This document shows, in pieces, positions 57,126-64,000 of a stretch of DNA of 64,000 nt. The notes under the pieces are model-generated. The model was given only the letters and a program-made list of their open reading frames with translations, did not search any database and was not told the DNA's origin. This stretch comes from Akebia trifoliata. Its lineage: Eukaryota > Streptophyta > Magnoliopsida > Ranunculales > Lardizabalaceae. Position 1 is the stretch's first letter, and every line of letters begins with the position of its first letter. The stretch covers positions 30,025,330 to 30,089,329 of the forward strand of contig CM030706.1 in assembly GCA_017979445.1 (NCBI GenBank), written 5' to 3'. Position numbers and translations under genes: made by a program.

Positions 57126-57484
57126 TCCTCTATCAACGGCAAATCATTTTCTTACCCCCTCTCCCTTGGAAAACGATTTGCTAGCACACGACAAATAATA
57201 AAAAAATCAATATTTATTTTATAAATAAATTTAAACAAAATAAAAAAGCACACAATAAAATGAAATCAAATAAAATCATAGTTTTATTTATAAAATAAAT
57301 ATTTAAATTGTTAAAAATAAATTATTTTTATAAAAAAATTTAAAATTATCTAAATCAATCATTTTTTTGTTGTTGTAAATTTCTGATTGAATAATTAATT
57401 TTAAATTATATCAATATTTATTTTATAAATAAAGTTAGAGAGATTCTATATGCATCCCAAATTTTATTGATTACATACCAAATA
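57126..57484. other. Very AT-rich intergenic sequence
   Basis: Long A/T runs and repeated TTTATTTTATAAATAAA words (57210-57440). No gene recognised. Confidence 0.5.
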
Positions 57485-57760
57485 AATACTAAGTAAAAGT
57501 TGGGGTGCCAAAAGAAACTGGCTCATTATTTGTAAATTTGATCTATTTTTTTGGTTTAGAATCTTATATGAGCCTAATCATAATTGTAAACAACTACTAA
57601 AATTGTTTGAATGAGTGTTATAATGTTGAGATTATAGTTTGAGCCAAATCTTTGTAATGTTTCAAGAATGTGTTTTAATCTTTAGTTGCAGTGTTGTAAT
57701 TAATTTAAGAATTTGGCGTGGAATAATTAAAACGTAAGGTGCCAATAGTAGCTCTCTAAA
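57485..57760. repeat. Copy 2 of the dispersed repeat family
   Basis: Starts AAGTAAAAGTTGGGGTGCC and contains CTTATATGAGCCTAATCATA and GTAAACAACTACTAAAATTG. It ends with GGTGCCAATAGTAGCTCTC, in the same order as the copy at 24319-24655. A short extra terminal motif (GGGGCCAATAGTAGTTCTC) follows at about 57774. Confidence 0.75.
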
Positions 57761-58277
57761 AAATTTGAGGGGCCAATAGTAGTTCTCTAACAATTTAAAT
57801 TGGCGTGTAATAATTCAAATCTTTCCCCAAAAATGATTTTATAATTATTTTTTGGTATAATTACCATAAAAGTCAAATTAAAATAATATTTTTTATTTCT
57901 ATTTTTTTATGCAATTCAAATGAAAAATATAATTTTCCACAAAATTTTCCATGTTGTGCCCAAACAGTGGAAAATGATTTGCCTGGCAATAGCAGCTCTT
58001 GGGCCCACTCACCTTTATATATTACAATGATAATTTATCTATTTTTTTATTATTATTTTAAACTTTTAAAATAAGTGATTATAGTTGTACACTACGAGAT
58101 GGAGTTTAATTTTCAACTTCGTAATTCATTGAGAGAATTTTCACCCTAAGGTCCCTTAGGCTAAAAAGAAGGAATCTTGAAGACCAAGAGGGCAAGTGTT
58201 TTAAAAAGAGAGCCGCTACTTATTACACCGCAATTTAAATTACAAAATAAAAATAAAAAATGAAGTCAATGGCTAAG

Positions 58278-58547
58278 AATAAGTAAAAGTTGGCGTGCTA
58301 ACATGATCCTTCTCTTTCAGATTTCTATTTGTTAGATTTAGGATTTTATATTAGCCTAATTCTAATTATAAACAACCGTTGTAGTTGCTTGAATGTGTTA
58401 TACTGCTATGTAATGCTAAGCTAGTAACTTGAACCAAGCTTTTGTAAAGTGGGAATGGTGTGTTTTAATCTTTAATTAGGATGTAATAAATAATCTAAAA
58501 CATTAGGTTGTAATAAGTAAAAGTTGGAGTGCCTATAGCAGCTCTCT
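58278..58547. repeat. Copy 3 of the dispersed repeat family
   Basis: Starts AATAAGTAAAAGTTGGCGTG, has TTATATTAGCCTAATTCTAA inside and ends TAATAAGTAAAAGTTGGAGT .. GCAGCTCTC. Truncated inverted terminal sequence (GAGAGCCGCTACTTATTACA) lies just left at 58207. Three copies in one 64-kb window suggest an abundant genome-wide family. Confidence 0.75.
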
Positions 58548-58825
58548 TTTATGATATCTTGATTATTGGTAAACGAATTAAATTTACCTTAGCAAATAAT
58601 TTATATTCACCTTTAGGAGAATAAAAGGAAGAAAATAAAATTTTCACCTAAATCATTATTTTTTGAATTTTATAATAAATAACTAGCATTGAAGATGATT
58701 TACTTATACCACATATGTGTTCTAACTCCTCGTTAGAGGACATCGAATTGAACCACCATTTTTTATAGTCATTCGATGAATAATTATTTGATTATTTCCT
58801 TTCGGAATAACTAGAGTGTTCTTAT

Positions 58826-58978
58826 TCAAACCGCCTTGTGATCTTCAACCAATTATGTACTTCAATATGATTCCTTGGGGTAAGCGCTATTGCTTGTTTT
58901 CAATACTCAACAGCTTGATTGGACCAAGCTTCTGTAATTTCAGAATCTCCTTGTCGAATGGCTTGTTCTCTTCGATTG
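58826..58978 (-). pseudogene. ycf3: Nuclear copy of plastid ycf3 (pafI) exon 3
   Basis: On the minus strand, [20 protein letters not shown] and IALTPRNHIEVHNWLKITRR match the C-terminal TPR part of Ycf3, the plastid photosystem I assembly factor. A stop replaces the Trp of EYWKQ and several substitutions are present. The plastid gene has introns, and exon 3 begins here as expected from the intron border. Confidence 0.85.
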
Positions 58979-59400
58979 GAATAGGGGGTCAATTCCTTTT
59001 CTTAATAGGTGAATATAACCGACTATTATTAAGAATTCTGTCTTTGGACCAAAAACAAGTAAGAGGTGGAATACCACAAAGAGAAAGTGTCCCTCATAAA
59101 AAAGAAGTTTTGTAATTGGCACATATTTTGTTAAATCGTCCGTGAGAGCCATGTTTTTACTTTTATTTGGAAAATAACGAACAATAGTTTCCATTAAATG
59201 AATAATTGATCCGAATTCTAAACTCACGACCGTATGAGCCTTGTTTCCTCCCTACCCTTTTGGCAGTTCGGGGAGGATTTACAGGTTTCATTAATGGAAT
59301 TTTTTGTAGATAATAAGTAATAGGCTTTAGTTGTTCATCGTTCAAGAATTCTTATTTAGGCAATTCATACCATCCGTACATAATGTTTTGATCTAAAATT
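58979..59400 (-). other. Probable further plastid-derived sequence upstream of ycf3 exon 3
   Basis: It adjoins the ycf3 exon 3 copy and has a different, more even base composition than its AT-rich surroundings. It should correspond to ycf3 intron 2 if the fragment is colinear with the plastid genome. I could not confirm this from memory of the intron. The reading frames of 95-99 codons in it are probably chance. Confidence 0.4.
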
Positions 59401-59922
59401 TCAATTCTTCAATGTTTTAACAGTAGCATATTGTTTCATGGAGCTAAGATCCAAAATATGGAAGAAACAAGCAAGGAACCATGAAACTGAATTACTTGAG
59501 ATGCCTGTGCCCATAAAAAATCACAGAGCCACCCATTAATACTAATGGAACTCTACGCAAAGTTTCCTCGGGTCCTTTATAGAGATAGAGAAGATAGATC
59601 ATAGATATTTTAAATCAATCGTATATCATTTTGGAGAGGAACAATAATATTATATTGCTACAAATATGGATTATTGAAAAAAATAAGACAGACTAATTTT
59701 GAATCAAAATTCAAGTTTGAAACTCATGTAAATGTAATTAACCTCTTCTAATTAACCCGAGAAACAAAAATATGATAGATTTATGAGAAATCTTAGTGAG
59801 AAGAGGAAAGATAATAAAGTTGAAGGATATCTATTATCTATTCAGTAATCTATATATAAAAAAGAATTAATCGAACGACTTTTTCACTGAATTAAAATAC
59901 CCTTATTTTTATATAAGTTCAT
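59401..59922. other. Spacer, possibly still plastid-derived
   Basis: No gene recognised. The composition up to about 59600 resembles the preceding segment; after that it is AT-rich. The right end of the plastid insertion could not be placed. Confidence 0.3.
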
Positions 59923-60367
59923 TGTGTCATAATAACCGGACTACCCTTACGTGGCATACTCAATTGACTCGCTGACTTGACAAGTTTGGGAATGGTAGAT
60001 ATGCATTCCTCGAGATAAATGATTCCCTCAAGATACACATTTTTATGGGAAGTGCAGATCTAGGGTACCCAACCTTGTCACGTCAGGGCAATGGATTGAG
60101 TTTTCCACGCATGGTTTTTAAACTTGGTATCGCGTCTCATCTCGTTCAGCTCCGATACCAAGTCATCTCGGACGAGTTTTCTGATACGTTTGAAACGTCT
60201 CGTGAGATAACTCGAAAAATTGTACAAGAGATGCAAAACTCAGTCAAAAAAATCACTTTGTGAGTTGGTCTCGTTCAACTCTGAAACCGAGTTAACTCGG
60301 GCGATACGTCTCGGTGTCGGACGAGTTTAAAAACCATTCCTCGTGGGGTAGTCAGATAATCACGATT
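59923..60367. mobile_element. Foldback MITE (family copy 2), interrupted by another MITE
   Basis: The left arm ATAATAACCGGACTA .. GGCATACTCAATTGACTC and the right end GGGTAGTCAGATAATCACGATTC match the ends of the element at 9152-9342. Within the right arm, 60111-60336 is foreign: a separate element with its own inverted termini. Removing it restores the arm. Confidence 0.7.
60103..60344. mobile_element. hAT-type MITE nested in the foldback MITE
   Basis: The element (60111-60336) starts ATGGTTTTTAAACT and ends AGTTTAAAAACCA, inverted repeats of 13 bp. The flanks are TTCCACGC and TTCCTCGT, 6 of 8 positions equal, fitting an aged 8-bp duplication. Internal words (CGTCTCGTGAGAT, CTCGGACGAG) match the style of the element at 42624-42820, so both probably belong to one family. 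Confidence 0.75.
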
Positions 60368-60743
60368 CAAATTCATTTTCTTTCCCAAAAAAAACATCCT
60401 TCGTCTCTCGTTCCTGCAACTTCTTTATAAATCATCTTTAGAGCTTCTTTGAAACCCTAATCATTAAAAAAAAAAAAAAAATTCTCATAAATGACGGGTA
60501 CCACATACAAACCTCTTCCTCTTCATCTTCAAAACGTCTTTATTCCCTTTAGCTTCTCGTTTCCAAAGCCATTCTCAGCAGACCCACCAAATCCATTCTC
60601 TCTACGTTTTTTTCCCTTAGTTCTTCTATCTGTGGAGAATCAAAAAGAAAATCAGAGGAAAAATAGATAGATTACAAACTAGAAATTAAGATTTAGTTCT
60701 GATTAGAGTTGAGCAAGAGAAGAAGATTGATGATCATGATTTA
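60368..60743 (+). other. Possible promoter and 5' UTR of an unknown gene
   Basis: The stretch has an A16-like run near 60465-60481, then CT-rich sequence (CTCTTCCTCTTCATCTTC) typical of plant 5' UTRs, leading to a candidate start codon at 60744. No clear TATA box was identified. Confidence 0.3.
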
Positions 60744-60818
60744 ATGGCTTCATCTGTGTGTTCTATCGAGAAATCAGGGATACTCTTTTACCCAATCGAA
60801 CAAGTTCTTCAACACCTG
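60744..60818 (+). CDS. Candidate first coding exon of an unidentified gene
   Basis: ATG at 60744 opens 25 codons starting MASSVCSIEKSGILF, then a donor (CACCTG|GTATCT) followed by a CT-rich intron start. The preceding UTR-like sequence supports a real first exon. I do not recognise the peptide, and no following exon could be joined with confidence. The exon-like pieces at 62848-63381 belong to a DUF212 relic whose known N-terminus does not resemble this, so they need not be one gene. Confidence 0.3.
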
Positions 60819-61194
60819 GTATCTCTCTCTCTCTCTCTCAATTTGGTCTGGTGCTGCTCTTATGCTTTTGTACATGAGCTTGGTAATAGCTTGTGTTTGT
60901 TCTCCAATTTCTGATGGTATTCACACACCTCTCTCAATTACTGATATTTTCAGTTCCATCCTTCTTTCTTTCTCTCTTCTTTTGGTTTTTAATGAGAAAA
61001 AGAGTACATCTTGAGGATTTAGTATTAAGTGAGGTGTAAAATTGTGTTCACAACTGTAAACCATACTGTTTAACGAAAGTATTATAACTTGGAAAACCTC
61101 ATAGAATGACAATATAAACTTCGAAAACACCGTAGTGTACAAGATTTAATCTAATTTATGATGACTAAAACCTATTGTACAGAACTATAAGAGA

Positions 61195-61495
61195 TATTTA
61201 CGAAAAAGTGATCAACTTTTGACGAATTTATGATTCTGACTCATTATTCATATTAATTACCAAAATGTGAACGATAACGATAACGAATTCACAGGTTTTT
61301 AAAGTGACTATTTTGCAAGTTTAAAGTGATGATTTCACTTAGAACCTGCAAAATTGTCACTTTAAACCTATGAAATAGTCACTTTGTTCTGAATTTGTTT
61401 TTTTAACAAAAACGTGATTGTTCACATTTTGGTAATTAAAATGAAAAGTGGCCGGAATTGTAAATAACTCATTTTCAGCTCACGAAATAGTAATT
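61195..61495. mobile_element. Large foldback MITE, about 300 bp
   Basis: The left arm ATTAATTACCAAAATGTGAA and TTTTTAAAGTGACTATTTTG faces a right arm which in reverse complement reads TTTAATTACCAAAATGTGAA and AACAAAGTGACTATTTCATA. Arms are about 130-145 bp with little centre. A transcript across it would fold into a long double-stranded hairpin. No coding sequence; termini are approximate. Confidence 0.7.
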
Positions 61496-62639
61496 AACCT
61501 GAACTATAATGCTACTAAGAAATAGCTAAATCTGTGAACTTGAACATCAGTGCACGGAAGACCATTTCTTAACTCAATGATAAATTAGAATCTCGAAACA
61601 CCTTAGTCACCATAAGAGCATAAATTCACTTTCTCCTCATGGGGAAGAATTTCGGGCTTGAACCAACCAGAATGCGTCCTCTAGCCCAGTTAAAATTAAA
61701 ATTAAAATACAACTATATTATCAAAATTAAAATGCTGGACAAAAATTTGAGTGTAGAAAACACTGGTGACAGTAGTTCATAAAATGACATAACATTTTTG
61801 CTAAAGGTGTACAGAACTCCATTGTGGTAGTTAATGGGTTATTTTCCTCCTAGGTATTATTAGGAATGTCATTTGCTTTAGATTGTTCGTTCTTGATTTT
61901 TATTTTACAAGCTTGAATTTTATTTTTCCTACCATGATTTTGGTTGCTGTTTAGTTAGTGCAAAAGCTTTATTTTCCCTGGATCAACTTATCCTTTAGTC
62001 AATCTTTAGGATCATTAAAAGAAATAAAAAAAAAGCTTCCAACAAGATCTTACTAGCACAAATTTAACCAATATATATATATATTTTTAAAGTTTCTTTA
62101 AGGTGTAAGGTAGAGTAGTGGGGATGGGGTTTGTTACCAAATTATTGGGTTTGTTAGACTATGTATCTGTCAGAGTGTTGTTGTGAATAGTTGGTTGTTC
62201 CCATTCTTGAATTTTGTTGTAATAAACAGAGATTGTTTTTAGTATGACAGAGGAAGAATTTGTAACAACCTGAACTGTTATATATTGTCTTTACAGTAGT
62301 AGATCCAGCTACTGAACTTTGCACTGGTATCTTATTAAGCTATTGTAGTGTTTAAGTTCTAGAAAACACCATGCTTTGACACAATCCGTGTCTAAAACGT
62401 ATATTTAGTTAAGGGGTTACTCTTGATGTAAGTTACTACTTTCTTTGGAGTATGTGGAAAGGAGATTTTAATACTTAGGACTTTCAATCAGTTGTAATGC
62501 AGGTTCTATTGTTAAAAGTTGATCTTAAAATTATAGAAAAATAATAAAAAAATTCATAGTATTCATGTAATGAATGCTATTAACGAGTATTTTTGGAGAT
62601 CATAACATTTCACCAAAAAAAAGCTATAAATAGGTTTCT
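61496..62639. other. AT-rich sequence without recognised gene
   Basis: No exon of the neighbouring DUF212 relic (its SGGMPSSHSA motif) and no terminal repeat were found. Confidence 0.5.
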
Positions 62640-62798
62640 TCATCGGTTCTTATACTAAAAACGATAACAATTAAAAAATGCTATAATAATAATGTTTTGA
62701 AAAATGCTATGAAATTAGTGTCTTATATAGTGTTCAAGAAAATGCTATGAAAAACAATAGCATATTATAGCGTTCGCGAAAACGCTTTTGTTGTAGTG
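62640..62798 (-). mobile_element. CACTA-like element end
   Basis: Read on the minus strand the segment starts CACTACAACAAAAGCG, close to the CACTACAAGAAA-type terminus of plant CACTA (Spm) elements. It then shows repeated ATGCTAT/AGCGTT words that look like subterminal repeats. The opposite end was not found, so it is a fragment or a very diverged element. Confidence 0.45.
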
Positions 62799-62847
62799 TG
62801 GCAATGTCTTAGTTTAGATATTTCTTATGTAAGAAATCCCTTGGCAG

Positions 62848-63381
62848 GTCATGTATGACTTGATCGATATTCAATTACACACTAGACGCCAAGTGGAGGT
62901 ATGACTTAGCTTCTCAGACGCTACCCTCTTTTGTTAATTCTCTCTTTTCTTTTTTATATACTCTTTGAATCTTGTTTATTTCTTATTTTTAGACCATATC
63001 ATGAAATGCTACTATATCATTGAGTATATTATTTTCTTGGCCAATGATAGTTGGAATGTTGTAGTCGATTTCATTTGATTGAATTGGAAGTACTAGACAT
63101 CATATACACCATTAACGCTTTAAAACCTCAAACTGCTAGAAGATCACTTAGTTCAAACTGCCAGAGGATCACTTAGTTAGCTTGTGTGTTTTCACTTTAT
63201 TATTTAGGGAAACTGGTTGGTTTCAACTTTAAATTTGTTTTCATCTTCTCCATTAATATTAGGTTTTCTGCAAGTATTGAATCAAATTGAATATGAAGAA
63301 CCTCTGCCTGACACCAGACCACTACATGAGCTTCTTGGTCACACTCCTCTGGTTTGGTTAAAGGCCTTAAAAGACTATTGA
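62848..63381 (+). pseudogene. DUF212 (acid phosphatase/vanadium haloperoxidase-related) gene fragment
   Basis: The exon 62848-62898 reads VMYDLIDIQLHTRRQVE with good AG and GT borders. From 63274, VLNQIEYEEPLPDTRPLHEL and LGHTP follow. Together they match the C-terminal part of plant DUF212 membrane proteins (VMYDATGVRLxAGRQAEVLNQI .. SRPLRELLGHTPPQVVAG). The second exon lacks a proper acceptor: the sequence is CTGCAA|GTATTG where CAG|GTATTG is expected. After HTP the frame changes and ends at TGA 63379-63381, before the last membrane segment. Changed residues in the ATGVR motif also indicate a pseudogene. Upstream exons are missing. Confidence 0.7.
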
Positions 63382-64000
63382 AAATTGATATCATAGCACA
63401 TTTTTAATTAGTATGAAAGATTAATAACAGTTATTAATATTTTTGCTTCATCATTTGGAACTTCTGATATTTATCTTGAAGTTTTGGGTAGTTTTATTTA
63501 TTTCTATATCTGATTATGTTTGTTCATGTCATAAATCAGATCTAATGTAATTTTATTCGCTTCTTGGTATAATTTTTATGTGGCATTGAAGTTGGGTTGC
63601 GATTTTCTATGTTGTGGGTTTTATTCTAGATTTGATAAAGGGTGAATGCTATTCCTGATTTGGGAATATTAATAGATAAGATTCTATCATAAATTTCTTT
63701 TGTATTTCATAATAATTTGTTGGTGTCTTTTTGTCAGTAAGGTGGTGTTTGTTTCCGCTTCTTAAAACGCTTTTGAGGTGTGAATCTGTGTTTCACTCCT
63801 AAATTACCGTTTGGTAATAAATTTTGCGTTCAAAATCTGCGTTTTTAAACACAGTTAGGAAAAGCTGATAAAATACGCTTTTTACATTCGCGTTTGTGGG
63901 AGATTTTAACACTGAAAAACGGCTCAGTTCAGAAGATCAAAATACCCCTCGATCTCTTCTCTACCCATCGATCTCTTCTCCACTTCTCTTCTTCCCTTCT
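63382..64000. other. AT-rich sequence ending in a MITE-like left terminus
   Basis: 63382-63735 has nothing recognisable. From about 63741, GGTGGTGTTTGTTTCCGCTT resembles the starts of PIF/Harbinger- or hAT-type plant MITEs (GGGTGTGTTTG..). It runs beyond the window end, so the other terminus cannot be checked. Confidence 0.35.

Noticed and set aside
58940..59227. 95-residue minus-strand frame next to ycf3 exon 3
   Set aside because: It reads through the exon border in the wrong frame and shows no known plastid protein; more likely plastid intron.
60440..60482. AAACCCTAA near a poly(A) stretch, considered as telomere repeat
   Set aside because: Only a single unit is present; AAACCCTAA is also a common plant promoter (telo-box-like) word.
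60744..63381. Joining the candidate exon at 60744 with the DUF212 pieces as one gene
   Set aside because: The peptide MASSVCSIEK.. does not resemble DUF212 N-termini and the middle exons with the SGGMPSSHSA motif are absent.
1..64000. tRNA and rRNA genes
   Set aside because: None recognised by eye; the TGGTATCAGAG stretches are retrotransposon primer sites and not tRNA genes. A tRNAscan run would be decisive.

Overview
This window looks like nuclear DNA of a eudicot plant. It is AT-rich, its genes have many introns with canonical GT/AG borders, and plant-specific families are present (an IRE-type AGC kinase, a peroxisomal small heat-shock protein with a C-terminal SKL, a plastid-type DnaJ). 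Most of the sequence is retrotransposon relics, MITEs and plastid-derived fragments. No species could be assigned.

Layout. 1-7570 (+): 3' part of an IREH1-like Ser/Thr kinase gene, six exons placed. 7571-9664: 3' flank and small repeats, including a 191-bp foldback MITE. About 9665-22560: a degraded Ty3/gypsy element of the Tat type with gag, protease, RT/RNase H, integrase, a 13-unit hairpin tandem array, an antisense ORF and a 3' LTR. It is interrupted by a foreign LTR and carries a recent 291-bp tandem duplication. 23161-23673 (-): two-exon HSP15.7-like gene with a TATA box and a heat-shock element. 24100-25850: three MITE-type elements, one a hAT element with a perfect 8-bp target duplication.

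26394-43643 (-): one 11-exon gene for a plastid-type DnaJ (Hsp40), 543 residues when joined, spanning 17.2 kb. Its 8.6-kb intron 8 holds a nest of elements in antisense orientation: a 5.6-kb Ty1/copia element with both LTRs and a 5-bp target duplication, inserted just behind the primer-binding site of an older copia relic, plus a plastid rpoC1 fragment and a third copia LTR. Intron 7 holds LINE and Mutator-like fragments, and intron 1 holds a hAT MITE with an 8-bp target duplication.

43877-60370: intergenic elements. These are a PIF/Harbinger-like MITE, a gag-only LTR element on the minus strand (chromovirus-type zinc knuckle), a second Ty3/gypsy element whose LTR cuts into it, a LINE RNase H relic, a Helitron-like end, a complete TRIM, foldback repeats, a plastid ycf3 fragment and a MITE split by another MITE. 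60744-64000: one possible first coding exon of an unknown gene, a large foldback, a CACTA-like end, and a broken fragment of a DUF212 (acid phosphatase/vanadium haloperoxidase-related) gene.

The apparently functional genes are the kinase, the sHSP and the DnaJ gene. The last two are neighbouring, co-oriented chaperone genes whose products are predicted for different organelles (peroxisome and plastid). I see no evidence that they form a single system. No clearly new biochemical system was found; the most unusual structures are the nested intron 8 and the hairpin array plus antisense ORF of the Tat element.
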